Shown here one piece after another: positions 37,922 to 47,097 of a stretch of 64,000 bases of DNA. Source of the DNA: an uncultured Anaerolineae bacterium (GTDB lineage: Bacteria; Chloroflexota; Anaerolineae; Anaerolineales; Villigracilaceae); NCBI GenBank assembly GCA_903822545.1, contig CAIJPN010000041.1, positions 1 to 64,000 of the forward strand. Direction: 5' to 3'. The position numbers and the translations under genes are program-made. How positions within the stretch are numbered: the stretch's first letter is position 1; each line of letters starts with the position of its first letter. The notes below the pieces were generated by a model. That model searched no databases. It had not been told where the DNA came from and worked only from the letters and a program-made list of their open reading frames with translations.

Positions 37922-39211
37922 ATGACCGCATCCACCCGCAAATTTGGCTTTGCCACCCGTCAGCTTCACTCCGGCTACTCGCCCGATCCTACCACCGGCA
38001 GCCGCGCTGTGCCGCTGTACCAGACCACCAGCTACCAGTTCAAGAGCACCGAACACGCCGCCAACCTGTTCGCGCTCAAGGAACTGGGCAACATCTACAC
38101 CCGCCTGATGAACCCCACCACCGATGTTTTGGAACAGCGCATCGCCGACCTGGAAGGCGGCGTGGGCGCGCTGGCGACCAGTTCCGGGCATGCGGCCCAG
38201 TTCCAGGCTATTTTCACGCTCTGCGGCGCGGGCGACCACATTGTTTCGTCCAGCCGTTTGTATGGCGGGACCTACAACCAGTTCGCTTACTCTTTTCCCA
38301 AGCTGGGAATCGAGGTGACCTTCGTCGACCCGCGCGATCCCAAAAACTTCGAGTCCGCCATCCGCCCGAACACCAAGATCATCTACGGCGAAAGCCTCGG
38401 CAACCCCGATATTGCCGTTTTCCCCTTTGAAGAAGTGGCCGAAATCGCCAAAAAGTACAACGTCGTGCTGATGATCGATAACACCTTTGCCACGCCCTAT
38501 CTTTTCCGCCCGTTTGAGTGGGGCGCGAACGTTGTCACCCACAGCACCACCAAGCTGATCGGCGGGCACGGCACCAGCATCGGCGGGATTATTGTCGATG
38601 GCGGGAACTTCGACTGGACGAGCGGGCGCTTCCCCAACTTCACCGAGCCCGATCCTTCCTACCACGGCCTGGTCTACTCCACGCTGACGGGGGTTGGCCT
38701 GCCGCCCTTCATCATCAAGGCCCGTGTGCAGGTGCTGCGCGACTTTGGCGCCTGCCAGTCGCCCTTCAACGCCTGGCAGACCATCCAGGGCCTCGAGACG
38801 CTCTCCATCCGCGTTGAGCGCCACTCGCAGAACGCCCAGGCGGCGGCCGAGTATCTCGAAAAGCACCCGAAAGTCTCCTGGGTCAAGTACCCCGGCCTGA
38901 AGAGCCATCCCGACTACCAGCGCGCGCAGCGCTACCTGCCCAAGGGAGCGGGAGCCGTGCTTGGGTTTGGCGTCAAAGGCGGGGCCGAGGCTGGCAAGAA
39001 ATTCATCGAGAGCCTGCAACTCTTCAGCCACCTGGCCAACGTCGGGGATGCGCGTTCCCTCGCCATCCACCCCGCCACCACCACCCACAGCCAGCTTAAT
39101 GATGAACAGCTCGTCTCGGCTGGTGTCAGCCCCGATTTCATCCGCCTGAGCATCGGGCTGGAAGACATCGATGACATTTTGTGGGATCTTGACCAGGCCC
39201 TGAACGCGTAG
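37922..39211 (+). CDS. metY: O-acetylhomoserine sulfhydrylase MetY
   Basis: A 429-residue PLP enzyme of the Cys/Met metabolism family. It has [31 protein letters not shown], the SSGHAAQ segment, [14 protein letters not shown] and the PLP lysine K211 in [11 protein letters not shown]. Length and the insertion before VYSTLTG are typical of O-acetylhomoserine aminocarboxypropyltransferases, which make homocysteine directly from O-acetylhomoserine and sulfide. GAGAAGGAGA lies about 11 bases before the ATG. It is controlled by the SAM riboswitch and followed by metA, whose product is its substrate. Confidence 0.95.
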   Translation: MTASTRKFGFATRQLHSGYSPDPTTGSRAVPLYQTTSYQFKSTEHAANLFALKELGNIYTRLMNPTTDVLEQRIADLEGGVGALATSSGHAAQFQAIFTLCGAGDHIVSSSRLYGGTYNQFAYSFPKLGIEVTFVDPRDPKNFESAIRPNTKIIYGESLGNPDIAVFPFEEVAEIAKKYNVVLMIDNTFATPYLFRPFEWGANVVTHSTTKLIGGHGTSIGGIIVDGGNFDWTSGRFPNFTEPDPSYHGLVYSTLTGVGLPPFIIKARVQVLRDFGACQSPFNAWQTIQGLETLSIRVERHSQNAQAAAEYLEKHPKVSWVKYPGLKSHPDYQRAQRYLPKGAGAVLGFGVKGGAEAGKKFIESLQLFSHLANVGDARSLAIHPATTTHSQLNDEQLVSAGVSPDFIRLSIGLEDIDDILWDLDQALNA

Positions 39212-39217
39212 TTGCCC

Positions 39218-39248
39218 TGTAGGGGCGAGCCGTCGGCTCGCCCCTACA
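39218..39248. repeat. GC-rich palindrome between metY and metA
   Basis: TGTAGGGGCGAGCC, three bases, and its exact complement: a 14-bp stem filling most of the 49-base gap. It shares the GTAGGGGCGA core with the 93-nt elements at 54034 and 60081 and the short copy at 51371. It has no T-run, so is not a simple terminator. Confidence 0.75.
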
Positions 39249-39260
39249 ATTGGAGGAACC

Positions 39261-40202
39261 ATGCCCGTCCGTATCCCCGCCACCCTGCCCGCCCGCGCCA
39301 TCCTGGAAGGCGAAAACGTTTTCGTCATGGGCGAAGAACGCGCCGAACACCAGGATATTCGCCCGCTCAAAGTCGCCATCCTGAACCTGATGCCGACCAA
39401 AATCGCCACCGAGACGCAGATCCTGCGCCTGCTGGGCAATTCCGCGATCCAGGTGGATGTGACCCTGCTGCACACCGCCACCCACGAGGCCAAAAACACC
39501 GACGCCGAGCACCTGCTCAACCACTACGCCACCTTTGACGATGTGCGCAGCGAAAAATTCGACGGCCTGATCATCACCGGCGCGCCGGTGGAGCAAATGC
39601 CCTTCGAGCAGGTGGATTATTGGGAGGAACTGACCCGCATCATGGATTGGGCTGACACCAACGTGGAATCGACCTTCAACATCTGCTGGGGGGCGCAGGC
39701 CGCCCTGTATCATCGCTACCGTATCCCCAAATATGACCTGCCCCGCAAAATGTTCGGCGTCTTTGAGCACCGAAATTTAGCCCCCACCGAAAAGCTGATG
39801 CGCGGCTTCGACGACATCTTCCTGGCCCCGCACTCACGCCACACCGAAATCCGCCGCGCCGATATTGAGAAGATCCCTGACCTGCAAATCCTGGCCGAAT
39901 CAGACGAGGCGGGCGTCTACATCGTCGGCTCGAAGGATGGCCGCCAGCTCTTCATCACCGGCCACTCGGAATACGACCCCTTCACCCTCAAAGGCGAGTA
40001 CGACCGCGATGTGAACAAAGGCCTGCCCATCCACGTCCCGGCCAACTACTACCCCAATAACGACCCGACCCAAACGCCCAATGTGCGCTGGCGCGGGCAC
40101 GCCAATTTGCTGTATGTCAACTGGCTGAACTACTATGTTTACCAGGTCACGCCGTATGACCCCAAGGAAATCCCCACCGGCGGCACGCGCAGCGATTTTT
40201 AA
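39261..40202 (+). CDS. metA: Homoserine O-acetyltransferase MetA
   Basis: A 313-residue MetA-family enzyme. The catalytic Cys is C142 in FNICWGAQA; the His and Glu of the triad are in GHSEYD. Residue 111 is Glu in [15 protein letters not shown]. In this family Glu111 marks acetyl-CoA users and Gly111 succinyl-CoA users, so the product should be O-acetylhomoserine, which fits the MetY upstream. GGAGG lies before the ATG. Both genes are probably cotranscribed under the SAM riboswitch, despite the palindrome between them. Confidence 0.94.
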   Translation: MPVRIPATLPARAILEGENVFVMGEERAEHQDIRPLKVAILNLMPTKIATETQILRLLGNSAIQVDVTLLHTATHEAKNTDAEHLLNHYATFDDVRSEKFDGLIITGAPVEQMPFEQVDYWEELTRIMDWADTNVESTFNICWGAQAALYHRYRIPKYDLPRKMFGVFEHRNLAPTEKLMRGFDDIFLAPHSRHTEIRRADIEKIPDLQILAESDEAGVYIVGSKDGRQLFITGHSEYDPFTLKGEYDRDVNKGLPIHVPANYYPNNDPTQTPNVRWRGHANLLYVNWLNYYVYQVTPYDPKEIPTGGTRSDF

Positions 40203-40209
40203 GATACTC

Positions 40210-40243
40210 TTCCAGCCCTTCTCTCAAAGGAGAAGGGCTGGAA
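40210..40243. terminator. Hairpin between convergent metA and the propeller protein gene
   Basis: TTCCAGCCCTTCTC and GAGAAGGGCTGGAA, a 14-bp perfect stem with a six-base loop. No long T-run follows on either strand, but the position between converging stops suggests a bidirectional terminator. Confidence 0.6.
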
Positions 40244-40261
40244 TGTTTCATGGCTGCGTTC

Positions 40262-42913
40262 TTACGGCAGCCACACCGGCGAACTTTCATAGAAACCCGA
40301 ATTGGTTAACCGTATGGGCCTGGCATCGGGGGTAAACACATCCAACTGGTAAATGTCATTGTTGCCGGGCGCGTCGATGTCACCAGAAAAGATGATCGAG
40401 CGGCTATCCGGCGTCCAGGCGATATCATTCCACCACAACATGCGCAGTGATTCTCCCACCTGGCGAATTTCGCTGCCATCGGCGCGGGCCAGGTACAGGT
40501 CAACGCTGCCCTGCCCGAAGCAATCCACAGTGAAGAGCACCCACTCGCCATCCGGTGACCAGCTTGCGCCGATATTGTTCGGGCCAGAATCCAGCGTGGC
40601 ACAGTAGCCCGGCGTGGCACTCGAGATCATTTTCCTGGCGCGCTGCCACTGCCAGCTTTTTTCATCGCGGGTGATCACCAGATCCCCATACCACGACACA
40701 ATCGGCAGATCAGCTGTCAGCGCAATCCGCACTTCACTGGTAGCGGCATCCAATTCATAGATCCACCAGCGGTCGGTTTTGCCCAGCGGGTAAGAGCCGT
40801 CATTACTCGAGTGGGAGAGCTGCACCGCGCGACTATCGAAAGTCCAGCGCAGCCCGTTGAAGTTCCACAAATCCGCTGCCCCACTCATGGCGCTCAGCGG
40901 CGCGCTGGCCAGCAGGCTGCCATCCAGCCCAATCACGCGCAAATCATTGTTGGTCAAAAAAGCCAGCTTTTTCCCATCCGGCGACCAGGCGGCCATGCCA
41001 GCGTAATCCGACAGCCACGAGAGCGTGCCATCCCGCGCGAGCAGGTACAGCCCCCAGGCATCCTGGTAACCTGCCAGCGCAACCTTACTGCCATCTGGTG
41101 AAACTCGCAGGTTGCTGACCTCGCTAAGGCCAGGCAATGCCAGCCGGCGCTGATCGCTGCCATCGGGGTTCATCGTAAAGATAGCGCTGGTGCTGCCTTC
41201 CCGGCGGGCAAAAACAATCAGCCCGTTGGGGGAAGATGGGAACAGATTCTGCCCCTCGGGGGCGGATTCGGCTGTGGGGGCCGGGTTCACGCTGACAGCT
41301 TCGGCAAACGGAACCGGCTGGGCCTGGGCCTGTGTCGCCGTTAAACGAACCGGGGAGGTGGCTGGATCATTCGCCGCCACAAGCACATCCAGCGCGAAAG
41401 TGCCCGAGGGGCTGCTTGCCGCAGGGGATGAAAACAACTCATAGAGCAGGATACGCCCATCGGCAGAGGGTCGCGGAAAATCCACCCGCCCCTCGATGGC
41501 TTTCTCGTTCAATAACTGGATGCGCGACCCATCCGCATTGAGCAGGTATTGCCAGCTTTTATTATCTGTGCCGCAATACACATTGGCGACCATGAATTTT
41601 TCCCCGGCGATGTCAAAATAGCTCATCGGCCAGACTTGCAGGGTTTTGACATCGGGCTGCAGGCATTTTTCCTGCACATTGGGCCACGAATTGATTTTGG
41701 TGGTCTTGCCATCCTTTACCTGCCACCAGTTCCAGTGGTCGATCCCGGCGTTGGTGGTGGACATAAAGCCAACCTCACTGTTCAAGTAGATAACCCGGTC
41801 AGGTTCGCGCAGCCAGGCGTTGACGTAATACGGGCCGGGGGCGACTTTTTTCGGTTCGCTGCCATCCAGTGCACTCTGGTAAAGGTGAGTGACCAGCGGC
41901 AGGCAATCGCCAGAACAAGCGGATGCGCTATAGAAAACGGATTGGCTGTCAGCGGCCCAGCCTTCGAAGGAGAAAGAATAGGGGGCCGCCGCCGGCGGCA
42001 GTGGCTGGCGGCCGGTTCCATCTGCGTTGATGACGGTGACCTGGGGTTTGTTTTCCGTCCAGCCGGTGATGTAGGCCACTTTTAGGCCATCCGGCGACCA
42101 GTAATACGATTCGGGGGTGATATCGCTGGCCTGGGTAAGCTGTACGGCATTGTTGCCATCTGCATTGACCGTGAACAAGTCCCATTTCCCGGCGCGGTCG
42201 TTTATGAAGAGAATGCGCGTGCCATCCGGCGACCAGAGCGGGGAGATATCGTTGGCCGGGTCGTTGGTGAGACGGATGACAGTGCTGCCGTCGAAATCCA
42301 TGGTGTAGATTTCGCGGTTGCCATCGCGCTCGCTCTCGAAGGCGATTTTGCGTCCATCCGGTGACCAGACCGGGTTGGAGTCAAAAGCCGGGTGGTTGGT
42401 AATGTTGACGGACTGGCCGCCATCGCTGCGGGTCAGGTAAATCTCCGAGTTGCCGCTTTCGGTCGATGCGTAGGCCAGCAGCCGGTCGGCGGGGGCAATG
42501 CTTTGGGCAGTGGGGGTGATTTCGGGCGCGGCGGTGGATGTTTCGGCGGGGATTGCGCTGGGGCTGGCAGTTTCCCCGGTGCGTTTGAGATGGGGAATGA
42601 GAACGACAAACAGCGTAACAAGGGCGGCCAGGGCGGCAAAGCCGAGCAGGCCAGTGCGCAGGGTCAGTTTCATTTGGTTTCTCCGGTATGCTGCTCGGAG
42701 AGTAGGATAGGCTGTGGGCGGGGTAGGCGCGGAATCCCATTCAGCGTGGAGGCGGCTGCGGAGGGTGGCATCAAAAGCCGACAGGGCGGTCTGTTCCGCG
42801 CGGCAGGAGTCGCAGCTGGCGAGATGTTCATCAAGCTGGGTCCGCTCTGCGGGGCTGAGAATCCCGTCAATTTCCTTGAAGAGATAGCTTTTGGCTTTTT
42901 GGTGGTCAATCAT
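40262..42913 (-). CDS. Anti-sigma factor (zf-HC2) fused to TolB-like beta-propeller
   Basis: An 883-residue single-pass membrane protein. Residues 1-45 are a zf-HC2 anti-sigma zinc domain (H30-x3-C34-x2-C37). A membrane segment lies at about 85-108, then a Thr/Pro linker, and from about 150 to the end many WD40/TolB-type repeats with the WSPDG(T/R)xI(A/L)F pattern, enough for about two propellers. The start at 42913 overlaps the stop of the ECF sigma gene by eight bases. The frame extends to 43063 but that part is a shadow of the sigma gene. The extracytoplasmic propeller probably senses a ligand or protein and controls release of the sigma factor. Confidence 0.82.
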   Translation of the reverse strand: MIDHQKAKSYLFKEIDGILSPAERTQLDEHLASCDSCRAEQTALSAFDATLRSRLHAEWDSAPTPPTAYPTLRAAYRRNQMKLTLRTGLLGFAALAALVTLFVVLIPHLKRTGETASPSAIPAETSTAAPEITPTAQSIAPADRLLAYASTESGNSEIYLTRSDGGQSVNITNHPAFDSNPVWSPDGRKIAFESERDGNREIYTMDFDGSTVIRLTNDPANDISPLWSPDGTRILFINDRAGKWDLFTVNADGNNAVQLTQASDITPESYYWSPDGLKVAYITGWTENKPQVTVINADGTGRQPLPPAAAPYSFSFEGWAADSQSVFYSASACSGDCLPLVTHLYQSALDGSEPKKVAPGPYYVNAWLREPDRVIYLNSEVGFMSTTNAGIDHWNWWQVKDGKTTKINSWPNVQEKCLQPDVKTLQVWPMSYFDIAGEKFMVANVYCGTDNKSWQYLLNADGSRIQLLNEKAIEGRVDFPRPSADGRILLYELFSSPAASSPSGTFALDVLVAANDPATSPVRLTATQAQAQPVPFAEAVSVNPAPTAESAPEGQNLFPSSPNGLIVFARREGSTSAIFTMNPDGSDQRRLALPGLSEVSNLRVSPDGSKVALAGYQDAWGLYLLARDGTLSWLSDYAGMAAWSPDGKKLAFLTNNDLRVIGLDGSLLASAPLSAMSGAADLWNFNGLRWTFDSRAVQLSHSSNDGSYPLGKTDRWWIYELDAATSEVRIALTADLPIVSWYGDLVITRDEKSWQWQRARKMISSATPGYCATLDSGPNNIGASWSPDGEWVLFTVDCFGQGSVDLYLARADGSEIRQVGESLRMLWWNDIAWTPDSRSIIFSGDIDAPGNNDIYQLDVFTPDARPIRLTNSGFYESSPVWLP

Positions 42914-43457
42914 GTTGGCCTCCCAGTGTTCCAGCCAGGCGCGCGCGGGCGGTGTTGAGCCGCGAGTGGACGGTTCCGGCGGGGATTTGGAGCATTTGGG
43001 CGATTTCGGGGACGGTGTAGTCGTGGTAGTAGCGCAGGATGAGCGGGATGCGGTGTTTTTCATCGAGCGCGGCGAGGGCTTTGCGCAGGGCGCTGTCTTT
43101 TTCAGCCTGGATGGCGGTTTGCTCGGGGCCGGGCGCTTCGGGGCGCGTGAAGGTGAGCGCTTGCAGGATGATTTGCAAACGCTGGCGGCTTTTGCGGCGC
43201 TGGAGTTTTGTGCGGCAAAGGTTGATGGCGATGGATGCCAACCAGGTGTGAAACGATGATTGCCCCCGGAAGCTATCGAGCGCGCGCAGGGCCGCCAGGA
43301 AGGTTTCCTGGGCGGCGTCGCGGGCTTCTTCGGGGTCGTCGAGGATGGTCAGGGCCAGCCGGTAGATTTTGGGCTGGTGGGTGTTGACCATTTGCTCGAT
43401 TGCCAGGTCGTCCCCGGCCCGGCAGCGGTTGAGTAGAAGTTCGTTCATGAGCAGCAT
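42906..43457 (-). CDS. ECF-type RNA polymerase sigma factor
   Basis: A 183-residue sigma-70 family protein with region 2 (HQPKIYRLALTILDDPEEARDAAQETFLAAL, GQSSFHTWLASIAINLCR) and region 4 (HRIPLILRYYHDYTVPEIAQMLQIPAGTVHSRLNTARARL). No regions 1 or 3, as expected for ECF factors. It directs polymerase to a small regulon until held by the anti-sigma encoded immediately downstream with an ATGATTGA overlap. The start may be 43457 or the Met three codons later (43448); neither has a clear ribosome binding site. Confidence 0.92.
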   Translation of the reverse strand: MLLMNELLLNRCRAGDDLAIEQMVNTHQPKIYRLALTILDDPEEARDAAQETFLAALRALDSFRGQSSFHTWLASIAINLCRTKLQRRKSRQRLQIILQALTFTRPEAPGPEQTAIQAEKDSALRKALAALDEKHRIPLILRYYHDYTVPEIAQMLQIPAGTVHSRLNTARARLAGTLGGQHD

Positions 43458-43874
43458 CTATTGTATTAGACAATCATGGGTGCGGAATCCTTCATTTGCT
43501 AATTTGATGATTTGCACTTTGTGGTGCGGGATTGTTGCCCCGCTTAGTTTAAGCCGGTAAAAAAATGCCTGCATTTGCTCAACGAAATCCACCTGGAAAG
43601 TTTTTGGCAAAGGGATTGGTTTCTGTTATGGGAAAATCCTGGGCTGGCGAGTCTTACCCGGTCAATTCACCGGTAAAAAAGTGGCACCAGGGCAGTTTGG
43701 GCTTGCTTGCCCCGGGCTTTTGGTGTTTGGACTTCAAAAAGCCCGGGTTATACCCATCGCTGGGGAGGATATCTCATGCACTGTTGTTTGGCAGGCAGGA
43801 AATTTTACAATGGTGATATACTTTTTCTGAAAGATTAAATCATTTTACTGATTTTTATTGATAAGGTTGGTTAT
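43458..43874 (+). other. 417-base gene-free region with repeats and hairpins
   Basis: No convincing ORF. It holds two copies of CCGGTAAAAAA (43554 and 43670, 116 bases apart), a small CCGGT/ACCGG hairpin at the second copy, and a perfect 11-bp stem CCCGGGCTTTT (43711-43721) with AAAAGCCCGGG (43737-43747). A TATACT near 43817-43822 may be a -10 box for the next gene. The density of paired segments suggests a structured leader RNA, but no known riboswitch class was recognised. Confidence 0.4.
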
Positions 43875-45050
43875 ATGATTGAAATCGAAATTTCCTTGAT
43901 GGGTACCGAAGCTGAAGCCCAAAGGATTAAACCCTGGCTGGATGAGTTCGAGCGACAGCAGCGCGTGCGCGTCCGCCTGGTTGCGTTTGATTGGGTTGGC
44001 GGTTGGGCCAAAATTGTCAATATGGCCCTGTATGGTCGTGGACCGGACGTTTCGGAAGTGGGATCTACCTGGACGGCCAGCCTGGCTTCCATGAATGCGT
44101 TGACCCCCTATTCCCCGGTCGCGATCAGTTCCATCGGGGATAGGCAGGCTTTTTTGGATGCATCCTGGGAAAGTTGTGTGATTCCTGGGGATGCCAGGGT
44201 TTGGGCAATTCCCTGGCTTGCAGATGTGCATGTGCTGTATTACCGGCGCGATGTGCTGGAAAAAGCCAACATCCAGGCCGATTTTGGTTCACATGCGGGT
44301 GTGGAATCCATCCTGACGACTTTGCAGCAAGCCGGATACCAGCATCCCTTATCGCTGATTGTTTCGCCTGAACCGAACATGATCCATGCCGCGGCTTCCT
44401 GGGTGTGGCGAGAAGGTGGGCATTTCATTCAGAGCAATGATCAGAAGGTTTCTTTTGACCAGGAACAGGCGCTGCGTGGGTTTGTAAATTATTTTGGACT
44501 GCGGCGTTTTATGGCAGTTGGTTATGCTGAAAACCAGAACTCATGGAATAAATTCCTGAATTCAGAACGCCTGGTTGCTACAGCCACCCCGGCTCACTAT
44601 ATGCAGGCCAGGGAAAACAACCCGGATATGGTAAAAAACTGGGGGGCTGCTTCGGTAGTTGGCGCATCGTTTATGGGCGGCACCAACCTGGCGGTTTGGA
44701 AGCATTCACGCCAGTCAGGGGCCGCGCTCGACCTGGTGAAGTTCTTGACCGAAAAGGCGAGCGGTTTCCCGGCTTCCCCGCATGCCTTCCGCATGCCTTG
44801 CCGCCTGTCAGCGTTGAACCAGTTGCAGGAAAGCGATGATGAGATCATCAAAAATATTGTTGATGCGGTAAAGACCGGGCACAGCTACAAGATCAATCCG
44901 CTCTGGAGCCTGGTGGAAAAAGGCCTGATCGCTGAGCTGTCCACCCTTTGGCGGTCGCTGCTCGATGATCCGCAACGGGTTGTGGAAAAAACCGTTCGCG
45001 ATTCGCTTTTGTCGCTGGCGCGGCGTTTGAATATCTCCTTTACCGGGTAA
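43875..45050 (+). CDS. Solute-binding-protein-like protein without signal peptide
   Basis: A 391-residue protein with the family-1 (sugar-type) extracellular solute-binding fold: a start IEIEISLMGTEAEAQRIKPWLDEFE, GPDVSEVGSTWTASLA, AIPWLADVHVLYYRRDVLEKA, WVWREGG and a C-terminal helical part ending TVRDSLLSLARRL. It begins directly at the first strand, with neither signal peptide nor lipobox and no upstream coding extension, so it should be cytoplasmic. No permease or ATPase gene is near. It may have become an intracellular ligand sensor or part of a multi-protein signalling complex; this is inference. AAGG lies before the ATG. Confidence 0.75.
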   Translation: MIEIEISLMGTEAEAQRIKPWLDEFERQQRVRVRLVAFDWVGGWAKIVNMALYGRGPDVSEVGSTWTASLASMNALTPYSPVAISSIGDRQAFLDASWESCVIPGDARVWAIPWLADVHVLYYRRDVLEKANIQADFGSHAGVESILTTLQQAGYQHPLSLIVSPEPNMIHAAASWVWREGGHFIQSNDQKVSFDQEQALRGFVNYFGLRRFMAVGYAENQNSWNKFLNSERLVATATPAHYMQARENNPDMVKNWGAASVVGASFMGGTNLAVWKHSRQSGAALDLVKFLTEKASGFPASPHAFRMPCRLSALNQLQESDDEIIKNIVDAVKTGHSYKINPLWSLVEKGLIAELSTLWRSLLDDPQRVVEKTVRDSLLSLARRLNISFTG

Positions 45051-45070
45051 TTCCCCCGCCCGGGATTAAA

Positions 45071-45110
45071 ACAAACCTGCCCTGGCCAATGCCAGGGCAG
45101 GTTTGTTTTG
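45071..45110. terminator. Strong bidirectional terminator
   Basis: A perfect stem of about 17 bp (AACAAACCTGCCCTGGC and its complement) with a four-base loop and TTTT after it, between the converging binding-protein and PepF genes. Confidence 0.85.
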
Positions 45111-45151
45111 GATACAGCCCTTTCTTGCCGGGCTGGAGGATGGCTGCTGGG

Positions 45152-46915
45152 TTACGCCAGTTTTTCCAGCTCGTCCACCAGGCCATTGAGCACATCAAAA
45201 CCGCCCTGCCAGAAGGCGGCAGAGTGCATGTTGATGCCGGCTTTGGTCAGGATGTTTTCGGGCGATTCGGAACCGCCCGCGGCCAGGATTTGCAGGTAGC
45301 GTGGTTTGAAGCTCTCCCCTTCAGCTTTGAACTGTTTGTAAAGCGAGAGAACCAGCAATTGTCCAAAGGCGTAGGCGTAAACGTAGAAGGGGGTGTGGTA
45401 AATGTGCGGGATGGTGACCCATTCCCATTTAAATTCCTCGTTCAACTCGATGGAGTCGCCAAATTGGGTTTTGAGATTTTCGAGATAAGCGGCAGCCAGT
45501 TCATCGACCGAGGCGTTCTCTTGCACCATTTGGTGAGCCTGTTTTTCGAACAGGGCAAAGAAACTCTGGCGCATGATGGTGGCGTAGTTATCATCCACCT
45601 GGCGGAAGAGCATATCGCGGCGCACATCCGGGTCGGTTTCGTGGGCCAGCAACTGATCGACGAGCATCATCTCACCAAAGGTGGAGGCCGTCTCTGCCAG
45701 CGGCAGGGATGAGCTTTGTGTGAACAGGCTGTGATGTTCGGCCAGCATGGAGTGGATGGCGTGACCCAGTTCATGTGCCAGGGTGGCGACTTCGCGGGCG
45801 TTGCCGGTGTAGTTGACCTGCACCCAGGGTGTCAGGTCGGGGCCAAGCGTGGAGCAGAATGCGCCGCTGGTTTTGCCTTTGCGGATTTCACCATCCAGGT
45901 GGTTTTCATCAAAAACACGCCGGGCCAGGTTCCCCACCTTTGGGTCGAACTGGTCGAACGATTCGAGCACCATGCGGGCGGCCTCGGCAAAATCATATTG
46001 TTTGCTCGATTTTGTGACCGGGGCGTAGAGGTCAAACCGGCGCAGTTTTTCCGCACCCAGCAGGCGGGCTTTAATCTTGAAGAAACGCTGGAAAATCGGG
46101 GCATTCTGGCGGGCCACGTCCAGCAGGGTATCGACTACATCGTTGGGAATATCGTTTGCCAGGTTGCGGGCCGAAAGCGGTGTGGTGTGCTTGCGCAGGT
46201 TGATATTCTCATTGTGCCAGTCGCGAACAACGGTCTGGTACATTTGCCCGAGGATTGGGCCATCATTGGCATAGACGCGGTAAAACTCCTGGTAAGCGCG
46301 GGCGCGCAAATCAGGGTCGGGGCTGTAAGCGTTGCTTAATAACTGGCCGCGTGTCATCTCTTTGGTTTCGCCGTTCACTTCCAGCTTGAAAACATAGCGG
46401 TTGGTGATGGAGTCGTAAAGCTGGCGCAGGGCATCTACGCCGCTGACATTTTTGATGTTGATGACTTTTTCTTCGGGTTCAGAAAGCGTGTGCGGTTTGT
46501 AATGGCGCATTTCTTCGAGGTAGTAGCGGTAATCGCCAGAAGCGTCTATTAACCGCGCTGCGTTGGCATCATCCAGCGCTTTCCACCACAGGCTGAAGAA
46601 CAGGATGCGGTTCTGGAGTTCAGCAAAAAACTGCTGGACACGCCCCATTAACGCCAGGGCTGCCTGATCTTGGGTGTTGGCGGCAAATGACAGGCTGGCA
46701 AACCCGTAAATGCGATAGCCTGCCCGCATGATCTTCTCTGATTCTCGCACGGTCACGAGGAATTTTTCAGCGGGCATGTCAGCGGTCAGTTCGCTGCGGA
46801 ATTCTTCAAATTCAGAGACCTGTCCTTCGAGATGTTTGAAAGACAGATTCAGTTCGGGGCTGTCGATGGCGGGGAACAAATCCGACAGGCTCCAGGAAGT
46901 AAGGGAATAAGTCAT
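45152..46915 (-). CDS. pepF: Oligoendopeptidase F (M3 family)
   Basis: A 587-residue M3 metallopeptidase. The zinc site is HELGH in TLAHELGHAIHS near residue 380, with the third ligand Glu about 25 residues on in ETASTFGEMM. The N-terminal helical half and the C-terminal FYVYAYAFGQLLVLSLY segment match the PepF/M3B group (TIGR-type oligoendopeptidase). It cleaves short peptides in the cytoplasm. It starts 180 bases from the lipoprotein gene; a 13-bp inverted repeat lies in its leader just upstream of the ribosome binding site (AAGGAG). Confidence 0.92.
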   Translation of the reverse strand: MTYSLTSWSLSDLFPAIDSPELNLSFKHLEGQVSEFEEFRSELTADMPAEKFLVTVRESEKIMRAGYRIYGFASLSFAANTQDQAALALMGRVQQFFAELQNRILFFSLWWKALDDANAARLIDASGDYRYYLEEMRHYKPHTLSEPEEKVINIKNVSGVDALRQLYDSITNRYVFKLEVNGETKEMTRGQLLSNAYSPDPDLRARAYQEFYRVYANDGPILGQMYQTVVRDWHNENINLRKHTTPLSARNLANDIPNDVVDTLLDVARQNAPIFQRFFKIKARLLGAEKLRRFDLYAPVTKSSKQYDFAEAARMVLESFDQFDPKVGNLARRVFDENHLDGEIRKGKTSGAFCSTLGPDLTPWVQVNYTGNAREVATLAHELGHAIHSMLAEHHSLFTQSSSLPLAETASTFGEMMLVDQLLAHETDPDVRRDMLFRQVDDNYATIMRQSFFALFEKQAHQMVQENASVDELAAAYLENLKTQFGDSIELNEEFKWEWVTIPHIYHTPFYVYAYAFGQLLVLSLYKQFKAEGESFKPRYLQILAAGGSESPENILTKAGINMHSAAFWQGGFDVLNGLVDELEKLA

Positions 46916-46935
46916 TGGAAAGGCTCCTTAACAAC

Positions 46936-46968
46936 AAAATACACTCTAACAAACGTAGAGTGTATTTT
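46936..46968 (-). promoter_or_regulatory. 13-bp inverted repeat in the pepF leader
   Basis: AAAATACACTCTA and its exact complement with a seven-base loop, about 20 bases before the pepF start. On the minus strand TTTTGTTGTT follows, so it could be an attenuator or an operator. Confidence 0.45.
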
Positions 46969-47058
46969 AACCGTTATTTTTTGCCACGGGAGAATGGTTT
47001 CGTCCCTTTCCCGTTAGGGTTTTCTAATGTAACCGGGGCTCCCTTCCCATTTCTTTTT

Positions 47059-47087
47059 GAGAAACCCCGCGGATGGCTGCGGGGGTT
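47059..47087. terminator. Hairpin after the lipoprotein gene
   Basis: GAAACCCCGC and GCGGGGGTTTC pair around an eight-base loop just downstream of the lipoprotein stop. No T-run follows, so the terminator call is weak. Confidence 0.4.
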
Positions 47088-47097
47088 TCGGGGTTCC

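Noticed and set aside
37895-39520. A 541-residue open frame on the minus strand across metY and metA
   Set aside because: It is antisense to two certain genes. Its translation is low-complexity Gly/Val/Asp-rich with no family motifs, typical of a shadow frame in GC-rich coding sequence.
42914-43063. Longer start for the anti-sigma/propeller gene
   Set aside because: The extra 50 residues are a shadow of the sigma gene in another frame. The ATG at 42913 overlapping the sigma stop and the zf-HC2 domain fit better.
43565-43816. An 83-residue ORF in the gene-free region
   Set aside because: No ribosome binding site, no homology seen, and it runs across perfect hairpins.
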